Of a stretch of DNA of 64,000 bases, positions 55,982 through 64,000 are shown in pieces. The stretch is from NCBI RefSeq assembly GCF_947252345.1, contig NZ_CAMXVC010000003.1:1-64000 (forward strand). Reading direction: 5' to 3'. The stretch's first letter is position 1, and every line of letters starts with the position of its first letter. The position numbers and the translations under genes were made by a program. The notes under the pieces are model-generated. The model did no database searches. It had not been told where the DNA came from and was given only the letters and a program-made list of their open reading frames with translations. This DNA is from an uncultured Finegoldia sp. (lineage in GTDB: Bacteria > Bacillota > Clostridia > Tissierellales > Peptoniphilaceae).

Positions 55982-58759
55982 TTATATTACTTTTTTATCC
56001 TTTTCAGAAACGAGATTTACCATATTGACGAACCTTTGAATTTTATGTTCATTGTCTGGATGTAAATCAACTTTTTCTACACGAATAGCACATACTTTGT
56101 ACTCGCCAGTTCCTGTTATTGGATCGAAATGGTCTGATGTCAATTCATTTACTGGAGATTCTCTGTAATGGAATGTCATAAATAGCATATTAGGTAAAAC
56201 TTTATCTGTGACAACAACACGAGTTACAACACTTCCTCTTCTCGATGTGACTCTTACTGTGTCCAAATCTTTTACGCCCAATCTTTCTGCATCGACCGGA
56301 TTAATTTCTGCAAGTTCGTAAGGACTTACATCTTCCAAATCTTTTGAATATCTTGTAGTGATATTGTAGTGATATAACATTCTTCCTGTGCTCAATAACA
56401 TTGGATATTCTTCGCATGGCAATTCTTCAGATGGTCTATAATCTATTTCCATCATTTGACCTTTGCCTCTAGCAAAAATTCCCTTGTGAAGATATTTCGT
56501 ACCAGGATGAGAAGTTGTAGGACATGGCCATTGTAATCCAGTTTTGTCGATTCTTTCGTAAGTCATTCCTCTGTAACTTGGCATAGTTACTCTCATTTCT
56601 TCAAAAACATCTTCGCTTGTATCGTAATCAAAGTTTACGTTAGGATTGATAATCTTGGACACATCGCACAAAATTGACCAGTCATTTCTAGCTTGTCCAG
56701 GAGCTTCTACAGCTTTTCTAACTCTTTGGACTCTTCTTTCTGTGTTAGTGAACGTTCCATCTTTTTCCGCATAGCAAGTTGCTGGGAATACAACGTCAGC
56801 CAATTTTGCCGTGTCAGAAAGGAATATATCCTGTGCTACCAATAATTCCAAATTGTTCAACGCTTTCTTTACGTGATTTGCGTCTGGATCTGACAAAACA
56901 GGATCTTCACCCATAATATACATTGCTTTCAAATTCCCCTTAACTGCTTGATTAAACATTTCTGGAATTTGATATCCTAAATTTGGACTCAATGGTGTTT
57001 TCCATACGCTTTCGAAAAACTCACGAGCTTTTGGGTCTGTAACTTTTGCGTAAGCCGGATATGTGTTTGGCAAAGCTCCCAAGTCACAAGAACCTTGTAC
57101 GTTGTTTTGACCTCTTATAGGATTTATTCCTCCTGATTCAATTCCAACGTGACCTGTTAACATTCCCAAATTTGCTAAACTCATTACATTTTCTGTACCA
57201 TGAGTGTGCTCAGTGATGCCTAGCGTGTAGAATATACCAGCTTTTGTAGTTGTAGCATACATCAAAGCAGCTTTTCTGATTAATTCCTTGTCTACTCCTG
57301 TAACTTTTTCAGCATCTTCCAAATTGTATTTCATTACAGTTTTTTTCAAACCTTCAAAGTTTTCTACACGAGCTTCAATATAATCTTTCGCTTCTAATCC
57401 TTCTTCAATGATAACTTTCATCATCGCATTCAACAAAAATACGTCAGTACCAGGATTTAATCTCAACCAAATATCTGCTTCTTCTGCTAAATCAGTTCTT
57501 CTTGGATCTACAACAATTAGCTTAGTTCCATTTTTGACTGCTTGCTTCATCTTATTACCAATAATAGGATGAGCAACTGTTGTGTTTGAACCAATGACAA
57601 ATAACAATTCTGCACTCAGAATTTCTTCGATAGAGTTTGTCATGGCTCCACTTCCTAGTGTAGCTGCAAGACCTGCAACTGTTGGAGCGTGTCAGGTTCT
57701 CGCACAGTGATCGACATTGTTCGTGCCAATCGCCGCTCTCATCATTTTTTGGAACACAAAGTTGTCTTCGTTCGTACACCTTGCAGAACTCAAACCGGCA
57801 ATAGCATCTGGACCGTATTTCAACTTGATTTCTCTCAATTTATTTCCAACATATCCTATTGCTTCATTCCATGAGCACTCAACCAATTCACCATTTTTTC
57901 TTATCAACGGTGAAGTCAATCTTTCATCTGAGTGAATCATATCCGTGTGAAAACGACCTTTAATGCAAAGTGAATTTTGATTTACATAACCATCACATGG
58001 TTCGACCCCTTGCACTTTTCCATTTTTTACAACCAAATTAAATTGGCAACCAGTACCACAGAATGGGCAAGTTGTTCTCACTTTCTTAACTTCCCATGGT
58101 CTTGAATTTTTAAGTTGTTTGTTGATAAGAGCACCTGTTGGACATACGCTTATACATTGACCACACATACGACAATTGTCTTTTGTCAAAGGCAAATCAA
58201 AAGCTGTTGAAATGTAAGACTCAAATCCTCTGTTTTTAAAATCAATAGTATGCGTGCATTGTACCTCTTCGCAAACTCTTACGCATTTCCCGCACAATAT
58301 ACACTTATTTTGGTCTCTAAATATTAAAGGATTACTGTCATCAATTTCGTGATTTTGTACCGCAATGTCATAATTTCCATATTTTCCTAAAACTTCAGGA
58401 TTTTTAACTCCATATCTGTAGCACAAATCTTGTAATCTACAACTTCCAACTTTTGGACAAGTCAAACAATCTTTTGGGTGATTCATCATCAAAAGTTTCA
58501 GAATGTTTTGTCTTGTTTTTACTAATCTATCGGTTTCTGTCTTTACGACCATACCATCTTTTACCATTGTAGAACATGATGTTTGAAGCTTTCTTGAACC
58601 TTCAATTTCTACAAGACACATTCTACAACCGCCAAATTCACTTAGGTATTTGTCATGGCATAGCGTCGGGATATCTATCCCAACTTTATTCGCCGCTTGT
58701 AATACAGTGGTATTTTCTTCAACCTGAATATCAATACCATCAATATTTATATTTAACAT
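55982..58759 (-). CDS. fdhF: Selenocysteine-containing formate dehydrogenase, catalytic subunit
   Basis: 925 residues when the in-frame TGA at 57692-57694 is read as selenocysteine (U356). The context is DHCART-U-HAPTVAGL, matching E. coli FdhF (CCARV-U-HGPSVAGL). N-terminal [2Fe-2S] (C34, C45, C48, C62), His-ligated 4Fe-4S (H94, C98, C101, C107), two 4Fe-4S motifs (C153-C163; C196-C206) and the Mo-domain cluster (C231, C234, C238, C265) precede the bis-MGD domain. It interconverts formate and CO2. A conventional gene caller would split it into 355- and 553-residue pieces. Last gene of the operon; selB lies nearby. Confidence 0.95.
57663..57694 (-). promoter_or_regulatory. SECIS element and selenocysteine UGA codon of fdhF
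   Basis: The UGA codon is at 57692-57694. On the minus strand a 7-bp stem with apical loop GGUCU follows (core 57663-57679). The GGU of the loop begins at the same distance from the UGA (nucleotide 19) as in the E. coli fdhF SECIS, and the apical sequence TTGCAGGTC is the same. SelB binds this loop to deliver Sec-tRNA. Confidence 0.92.
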
Positions 58760-58766
58760 AATTCAC

Positions 58767-59222
58767 CTACCAAACTTCGTTAAATCCTACGTTTAAGAAC
58801 ATTTCCTCTAATTCAGTTTTGTGTCTTTTCTCCATTTTTGACAATCCTTCAAAAATACCCTTTTCAGCCTCATCCAAACAAGAATTAGCTATGTCTGCGT
58901 ACATTTGCATAGCTTCTTCTTCTCTTTTAATCGCTAATTTTATAGCATCTGTAAAATTAATTTCAGTTGTCATTCTAGGGCGTTCGATTTCTTGTGATAA
59001 ATTGTAATCTTCACTGTCGTCGATTTTGATAGTGTTAGCTTTTGTTTGAAGGAATTTTTCCAAATAATCTTTGTGCTTTAATTCTTCGTTGCTAAGTCTC
59101 TCAAACAAACTTTTTGTTTGAGTATCTTGTGCCTTTTCTGCTGCAAGTTTGTAGAAAGTATATGAATCATCTTCTCTATTAACAGCTTCATCAATTATAG
59201 AAATCAATTGTTCTCTTTTCAT
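58767..59222 (-). CDS. Ferritin-like/rubrerythrin-type protein
   Basis: 151 residues. Four-helix ferritin-like bundle with candidate di-iron ligands (EDDSY, NEELKHKDYLE, KREEEAMQMY, KMEKRHKTE). No C-terminal rubredoxin domain. It lies inside the formate dehydrogenase operon between the truncated NuoG-like gene and fdhF, with 7-base spacing to fdhF. It could protect the oxygen-sensitive selenoenzyme by removing peroxide or oxygen; this is inference. Confidence 0.82.
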   Translation of the reverse strand: MKREQLISIIDEAVNREDDSYTFYKLAAEKAQDTQTKSLFERLSNEELKHKDYLEKFLQTKANTIKIDDSEDYNLSQEIERPRMTTEINFTDAIKLAIKREEEAMQMYADIANSCLDEAEKGIFEGLSKMEKRHKTELEEMFLNVGFNEVW

Positions 59223-59232
59223 TTTATCTCTC

Positions 59233-60159
59233 CTATTTTCCCTTTATTTGTTCAAGTTTCTTCAATATTTTATTCATTCCCAAAACATCAGTCCAGCTTG
59301 ATTCAACAAACTCTCCGCCGATTTTCTTATAAGGAGTCTTTGGATTGTCAACATTCAATAATTCCGTTGTCAATCTACCCTTCAAACAAAGTGGTCTTCC
59401 ATTGTCAGGCTGAGATGCTCTAAGTGCAATATTTTTGCCATTTCTCTTTAGAACTTCAAACTCACAACCATATTCACACACTTTGCATTGTACTTTTTTA
59501 GTTTCTAATTCCCAATTTCTTCCCAAATTCATCGCTCTCTTGTCCATAAGAGCACCTACAGGACAAGCCACAACACATCTGTTGCAAGATATACAGTATG
59601 AAGATTCAAACGTGTCATTTACGTCTAAATTAATTCTAGTTTCATATCCTCTGTTCGAGAAGTTGAGAATTTTTCTATCGTCCATAACGCTACAAGTTCT
59701 GACGCATTTGCCACACAAAATACACTTGCTATCATCTCTAACAATGTACGGGGATGAATTATCAACGAGTTTTTCTCTCCTTGCTCCGTTATGTTCTCTA
59801 AATCTAACTCCGTATTCATAAGAATACTTTTGCAGTTGACATTCTCCTGATTTTTGACATGTCAAGCAATCATTCGGATGAGAATCCAATAGCAATTGAA
59901 GAATCCTCTGTCTGTGTTTGATTAATCTATCGGTTTTTGTATGAACAACCATATTGTCTTTTGCAAGCGTTGAACAAGCAGTCATTAGCTTCTTACTGCC
60001 TTCGATTTCAACTAGACAAAGCCTGCAAGCACTGACAACATCTAAATTCTTGTCATAACATAAATTTGGAATGTCAATTCCATTTTCTCTGGCCAATTCA
60101 ATTATAAATTTCGGCTTATCAGTATGAATAACTTTTCCATCAATAGTTACAGTAATCAT
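59233..60159 (-). CDS. Truncated NuoG/HydA-like Fe-S subunit
   Basis: 308 residues. Same order as the FdhF N-terminus: [2Fe-2S] (C34, C45, C48, C62), HxxxC...C His-ligated cluster, two 4Fe-4S ferredoxin motifs and a final CxxCxxxC...C cluster, but it stops where the molybdopterin domain would begin. It is paralogous to residues 1-310 of FdhF and acts as an electron wire between the NuoF-like subunit and FdhF. Spaced 5 bases from the NuoF-like gene. Confidence 0.88.
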   Translation of the reverse strand: MITVTIDGKVIHTDKPKFIIELARENGIDIPNLCYDKNLDVVSACRLCLVEIEGSKKLMTACSTLAKDNMVVHTKTDRLIKHRQRILQLLLDSHPNDCLTCQKSGECQLQKYSYEYGVRFREHNGARREKLVDNSSPYIVRDDSKCILCGKCVRTCSVMDDRKILNFSNRGYETRINLDVNDTFESSYCISCNRCVVACPVGALMDKRAMNLGRNWELETKKVQCKVCEYGCEFEVLKRNGKNIALRASQPDNGRPLCLKGRLTTELLNVDNPKTPYKKIGGEFVESSWTDVLGMNKILKKLEQIKGK

Positions 60160-60164
60160 TTTAT

Positions 60165-62045
60165 CTATCTCCTAACTACTGCATGAACTGGACAAACAGA
60201 TTCACAATTACCACATTTTATACATTGAGATTTGTCTATAATATGTTGTTTTCTAACAGCTCCTTCAATACAATTTACCGGACAATTCTTTGCGCACTTT
60301 GTACAACCTATACATTTGTCAGTAATTTCATAAGAAAGAAGAGACTTACAAGCGTGAGCTGGACATTTTTTGTCATAGATATGAGCTTCATATTCATTTC
60401 TGAAATACTTCAATGTAGAAATAACAGGATTTGGAGCTGTTTGTCCAAGACCGCAAAGCGATGCACAAGTTATTGTGTCACATAAGTCTTCCAATGCTTC
60501 AATATCTCCATCTTCTCCGTTTCCGGAAGTTATTTTTTCCAATATTTCAAGCATTCTCTTAGTTCCCTCACGACACGGAACGCATTTACCACACGATTCA
60601 TCAACAGTAAACTCTAAGAAGAATCTCGCAATGTCAACCATACAATCATCTTCGTCCATTACAATCATTCCACCTGAACCCATGATTGAGCCTATTTCAC
60701 CAAGAGACTCAAAGTCAACTGGAGTGTCCAAATATTCTTCTGGAATACAGCCACCTGATGGACCACCTGTTTGAACAGCCTTGAATTTTTTGCCGCCTTT
60801 GATGCCTCCACCAATATCAAAAATTATTTCTCTTAAAGTTGAACCCATTGGTACTTCAACCAATCCAGTATTAACAACTTTACCACCTAATGCAAATACT
60901 TTTGTTCCCGGTGAACCTTTCGTACCGAAACTTGTAAACCAATCAGCTCCTCTATACATGATTGCTGGAACATTGGCAAAAGTTTCAACGTTGTTGATTA
61001 CAGTAGGTTTGCCCCACAATCCTTTTTCAGCAGTTCTGAAGATTTTAGTACGCGGCATTCCACGTCTACCTTCGATTGATTCCATCAACGCAGTACCCTC
61101 ACCACAAACAAATGCTCCTGAACCCAATCTCAATTCTATGTCAAACGAGAAGTCAGAGCCAAAAATATTATCTCCCAAAAGATTCATTTCTTTTGCTTGT
61201 TTGATAGCTATTCTAAGTCTTTTAACTGCGATAGGGTATTCTGCTCTTACGTAAATGAAACCTTGATTTGCGCCAATTGCTCTACCACAAATAGCCATTC
61301 CTTCCAATACAGAATGAGGGTCTCCTTCAAGGATAGCTCTGTCCATAAATGCTCCCGGGTCACCTTCGTCTGCATTACAAATAACGTATTTTTGATTGTT
61401 TTCAACTCTGTAAGCTGATTCCCATTTTCTTCCTGTAGGGAAACCTGCTCCACCACGACCTCTTAATCCAGATTTTTTCATTTCTTCAATTATTTCTTTT
61501 TGGTCTAAATCAAAAATGGCTTTATGTAATGCTTGATAACCATCCGCACCAATATATTCATTCAAAGATTCTAATTGAATTTTTTCTACATTTCTAAGAG
61601 CAATTTTGTATTGTTTGTCATAGAAATCAACTGAATTGTATTTTAAGATTTTTCCATCTTGTTTTGCATTTTCGTAAACGACATCCTCTGCAACTTCGTC
61701 ACCTACGATAGATTTGTCGACTATATTTTTAACATCAGATAATTTAACCCTCGTGTAGAAAATCCCTTCTGGATAGACAACAACATTTGGGCCAGTTTCG
61801 CAAAGTCCAATACAGCCAACCGGAACAACTACAACATTTTCTATTTTTTCTTCTTCAATGTACTTTTTAAATTCTTCCACTAAAGATTTTGCTCCCGTAG
61901 CTTCACAACCAGCTCCGCCACAAACAACTATCTGTTTTTCGTTTGGATTAGTATGCTCTACATAAATCTTGTCTTTAACAAGTTCACGCATTTTAATGTT
62001 TAGTGCATACTTATCTCTTATTTTATTAAGTTCTTGTATATTCAT
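60165..62045 (-). CDS. NuoF/HydB-like NADH-oxidising subunit
   Basis: 626 residues. N-terminal thioredoxin-like [2Fe-2S] domain (about 35-120, VCGGAGC), then the 51-kDa NuoF core with GLRGRGGAGFPTGRKWE (FMN/NADH site) and the N3 4Fe-4S motif CGKCVPCREG. Two C-terminal ferredoxin clusters (CIGCTKCAKNCP; CIKCGNCESVCP) follow. The arrangement matches the NADH module of bifurcating hydrogenases and NAD-linked formate dehydrogenases. It passes electrons between NAD(H), possibly ferredoxin, and the FdhF branch. Confidence 0.93.
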   Translation of the reverse strand: MNIQELNKIRDKYALNIKMRELVKDKIYVEHTNPNEKQIVVCGGAGCEATGAKSLVEEFKKYIEEEKIENVVVVPVGCIGLCETGPNVVVYPEGIFYTRVKLSDVKNIVDKSIVGDEVAEDVVYENAKQDGKILKYNSVDFYDKQYKIALRNVEKIQLESLNEYIGADGYQALHKAIFDLDQKEIIEEMKKSGLRGRGGAGFPTGRKWESAYRVENNQKYVICNADEGDPGAFMDRAILEGDPHSVLEGMAICGRAIGANQGFIYVRAEYPIAVKRLRIAIKQAKEMNLLGDNIFGSDFSFDIELRLGSGAFVCGEGTALMESIEGRRGMPRTKIFRTAEKGLWGKPTVINNVETFANVPAIMYRGADWFTSFGTKGSPGTKVFALGGKVVNTGLVEVPMGSTLREIIFDIGGGIKGGKKFKAVQTGGPSGGCIPEEYLDTPVDFESLGEIGSIMGSGGMIVMDEDDCMVDIARFFLEFTVDESCGKCVPCREGTKRMLEILEKITSGNGEDGDIEALEDLCDTITCASLCGLGQTAPNPVISTLKYFRNEYEAHIYDKKCPAHACKSLLSYEITDKCIGCTKCAKNCPVNCIEGAVRKQHIIDKSQCIKCGNCESVCPVHAVVRR

Positions 62046-62058
62046 AATAAACCCCTAA

Positions 62059-62544
62059 TTAATTATACTTTTCAATAATAGATTTTAGTTCTTTAACTTC
62101 TACCTTTCCATAAACATCTCCATTAATAACAATAACCGGAGCCAGTGCACACAATCCAACGCATCTGCAAGGTGAGATGGAAAATTTTTGGTCTTCTGTT
62201 GTGCTTCCTTCTGGAATGTTCAACAGTTCCTGTAGTTTTTCAGATACCTTTTGCGAGCCCTTTACATAACAAGCAGTCCCCTCACAAACTTGAATGTCGT
62301 ATTTACCTTTTGGAATCAATGAAAACTGTGCATAAAATGTTATAACACCATAAATTTCCGACAAAGGAATTTCTAATATTTTTGAAATAGTAGTAATGAT
62401 TTCCTTTGGCAAATATCCAAATTCATCCTGTGCATGTTGTAATACAGGCATTAAAGGACCTTTGATATCCTTCTTGCTTCTAACAAATTCACGAAATTCT
62501 TCGACTTGTGAAGCATGTTCTTTTAAGTCAAATGTAAAACTCAT
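62059..62544 (-). CDS. NuoE/HydC-like [2Fe-2S] subunit
   Basis: 161 residues, normal for NuoE. Thioredoxin-like [2Fe-2S] domain with CEGTACYVKG and CRCVGLCALAP; N-terminal helical part with PLMPVLQHAQDEFGYLP. First gene of the formate dehydrogenase operon. Starts at an ATG with a GGAGG site. Confidence 0.95.
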   Translation of the reverse strand: MSFTFDLKEHASQVEEFREFVRSKKDIKGPLMPVLQHAQDEFGYLPKEIITTISKILEIPLSEIYGVITFYAQFSLIPKGKYDIQVCEGTACYVKGSQKVSEKLQELLNIPEGSTTEDQKFSISPCRCVGLCALAPVIVINGDVYGKVEVKELKSIIEKYN

Positions 62545-62606
62545 ATACCCTCCTATAAAAATGTTTTCCTATAACGATATTATAAAATTTACTTTTTACA
62601 ATTTTT

Positions 62607-62635
62607 ATTATATCACTTATCTTACTTAAAGTAAA
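62607..62635 (-). promoter_or_regulatory. Promoter of the formate dehydrogenase operon
   Basis: Minus-strand TTTACT (62630-62635) and TATAAT (62607-62612) with a 17-base spacer. A near-perfect palindrome TTACTT-A-AAGTAA (62622-62634) overlaps the -35 and could be an operator. Confidence 0.7.
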
Positions 62636-62639
62636 TTAA

Positions 62640-62877
62640 TATTTTCATTAAAATGTTTATTAATATTCATTATCAATTTCTTTAAGTGCTGTTTTGCGCA
62701 TATTACTATGTATATATTTCCTTTTTTATGTATCGTTTTGATAAAAATATATCACTAAATTCTACAGTACTTATTCGCTTATTCATTTTTTATTTATCAT
62801 TTATTAAATTAAATTGTTATCGTGAAAATAACGTGAAAATAATTTCCTTATATTTAGTAAAATATAACGGATTATGG
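62640..62877. other. AT-rich intergenic region between the fdh operon and selB
   Basis: About 240 bases between the two divergent promoters. A 68-codon frame on the plus strand has no ribosome site and no recognisable family and is not called. No RNA gene was recognised. Confidence 0.5.
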
Positions 62878-62883
62878 TATAAT
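62875..62883 (+). promoter_or_regulatory. Extended -10 promoter of selB
   Basis: TGGTATAAT (extended -10), 41 bases before the selB ATG, with a weak TTAGTA at 62854-62859 as -35 (18-base gap). Confidence 0.65.
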
Positions 62884-62924
62884 ATTCAATAGTAAAATAT
62901 TTTTAAATAATAATTGGAGGTTAT

Positions 62925-64000
62925 ATGGATTTTATTATAGGTACATCTGGCCATATTGATCACGGAAAAACTACATTAATAAAAGCTTTAACCGGAAATA
63001 GTACTGACAGGCTACCGGAAGAAAAAAAGAGAGGAATTTCAATTGATTTGGGCTTTAGCTATTTTGACCTTCCAAGTGGTCAAAGAGCTGGAATAATCGA
63101 CGTTCCAGGACACGAAAAATTTGTAAAAAATATGATGACTGGTACTTTTGGAATGGATATGATTCTTCTTTGCGTTGACTGTAAGGAAGGTGTTATGCCT
63201 CAAACGGTTGAACATTTAGACATACTGAGATTTTTAAATAAAACAGAGGGAATTGTCGTCTTGACAAAAAGAGATTTGGCAACTGACGAAGAAACAGAAA
63301 AAACCATCGAACAGGTAAAAAATTTGGTCAAGGGAACTTTCTTAGAAAATTGTCCTATTTGTGAAGTGGATTCTGTTTCTAAAAGAGGAATTGACAATTT
63401 GATTCAAATGATAGATTCTGAATCAAAAAAATTGAAAGAAAAGCACGCCGAAAGAGATTACAGACTCAATATAGATAGAAAATTCAATGTAAAAGGAATC
63501 GGCACAGTTGTAACCGGAACTCTTTTGGATGGCGATATTTACAAAGGAGATTCTTATATTTATCCTTTGGAGAGAGATATTAACATCAAAAACATTCAAG
63601 TTCACAATAAAAATGCCAATGTCGCTCACCCATCTCAGAGAGTTGCGTTGAACATTAACTTGAATTTAGACGAGATTGAACGTGGTTATATTATTGCCAA
63701 GAAAAATTCATTGAAGCCTTTTAATATGATTGATGTTAGATTGACACTGCTCGAAAGTGCATCGCCCCTTAACCACTGGGACAGAGTTAGAATTTTCCAT
63801 GGTACAAAGGAGATTTTCGGCAGAGTTGTTCCTCTTGACAAGCAAATTATACAACCTGGAACTCAGGCTTTAGTTCAAATAAGGCTTGAAGAAAAAATTT
63901 ACGCAAAAACTTCTGACCCATTTATTTTGAGACAATTTTCGCCACAAGTGACAATTGGTGGGGGTATTATTATCGATGGCTCGGTTAGAAAACACAAGTT
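62925..64000 (+). CDS. selB: Selenocysteine-specific elongation factor SelB (partial)
   Basis: 358 codons to the window edge with no stop; the family is about 600-640 residues. GTPase motifs G1 GHIDHGKTT (9-17), G2 RGISIDLGF, G3 DVPGHEKF and G4 TKRD are present, with the SelB-specific RGI(T/S)IDLGF signature, then EF-Tu-like domains 2 and 3. Delivers Sec-tRNA to UGA codons marked by a SECIS hairpin. ATG with a TTGGAGG site. Transcribed away from the selenoprotein operon it serves. The winged-helix SECIS-binding domain lies outside the window. Confidence 0.96.
   Translation, partial: MDFIIGTSGHIDHGKTTLIKALTGNSTDRLPEEKKRGISIDLGFSYFDLPSGQRAGIIDVPGHEKFVKNMMTGTFGMDMILLCVDCKEGVMPQTVEHLDILRFLNKTEGIVVLTKRDLATDEETEKTIEQVKNLVKGTFLENCPICEVDSVSKRGIDNLIQMIDSESKKLKEKHAERDYRLNIDRKFNVKGIGTVVTGTLLDGDIYKGDSYIYPLERDINIKNIQVHNKNANVAHPSQRVALNINLNLDEIERGYIIAKKNSLKPFNMIDVRLTLLESASPLNHWDRVRIFHGTKEIFGRVVPLDKQIIQPGTQALVQIRLEEKIYAKTSDPFILRQFSPQVTIGGGIIIDGSVRKHK

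Noticed and set aside
57644..57694. Apparent nonsense mutation or gene split in fdhF
   Set aside because: The TGA is in frame on both sides, sits at the known selenocysteine position, and is followed by a SECIS hairpin; selB is nearby.
62686..62892. 68-codon plus-strand frame upstream of selB
   Set aside because: No ribosome site, very AT-rich low-information peptide, and it overlaps the selB promoter.
1..64000. CRISPR array, prophage or intact transposon
   Set aside because: No regularly spaced repeats, phage structural genes or complete transposase were seen anywhere in the window.

Overview
The window reads as chromosome of a low-GC, anaerobic Firmicute. Gene content (T-box-regulated ileS, ECF transporter core, RicT/DarA/BofA-type genes, Na+-NQR-like complex, selenocysteine formate dehydrogenase, no respiratory oxidases) fits a Gram-positive anaerobic coccus of the Tissierellia/Peptoniphilaceae (Finegoldia-like). 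That placement is inference from gene content and base composition, not from a marker comparison. Nearly all DNA is coding, most genes lie on the minus strand in tightly overlapping operons, and intrinsic terminators separate them.

1-7.2 kb: a two-gene ThrE-type amino-acid exporter, a small nitroreductase, an nqrBCDEF-like Na+-translocating operon with no nqrA beside it, and a YbhN-type flippase-like membrane protein. 7.3-13.1 kb: a eukaryote-like isoleucyl-tRNA synthetase behind a complete T-box leader, a small membrane protein, a secreted CWB2/C39-like cell-wall protein, and a decayed IS200-family element whose hairpins survive. 13.1-26 kb: a polar amino-acid ABC transporter, truA, the ECF module ecfT/ecfA2/ecfA1, and rpoC/rpoB (rpoC with a TTG start).

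26-35.4 kb: a version of the Firmicute tmk-darA-holB-ricT-trmN6-rsmI neighbourhood, carrying a second short DarA paralogue, a ferredoxin gene and a translationally coupled nurA-herA-acyl-ACP thioesterase tail. Flanking it are rplY and a BofA-like gene. 35.4-44.5 kb: thiol peroxidase, a P1B ATPase coupled to a small DUF6110-like membrane protein, thioredoxin, a VanY-type peptidase, a FlaA1/CapD-like sugar dehydratase, ilvE and rpsF-ssb-rpsR. 44.6-55.9 kb: an unassigned TIM-barrel protein coupled to bioY (which can use the ECF module at 16-18.7 kb), type 2 IPP isomerase, an LCP protein, a 1401-residue double activase of the 2-hydroxyacyl-CoA dehydratase family, a YhcC-like radical SAM protein, tadA, prs and a CobD/HisC-like aminotransferase.

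56-64 kb: a formate dehydrogenase operon (nuoE-like, nuoF-like, truncated nuoG-like, ferritin-like, fdhF). The fdhF frame contains an in-frame TGA at 57692-57694 in the FdhF selenocysteine position, followed by a SECIS hairpin. The selenocysteine elongation factor gene selB is transcribed divergently from the operon and runs off the window edge. No CRISPR array, rRNA, tRNA, prophage or intact insertion sequence was seen.
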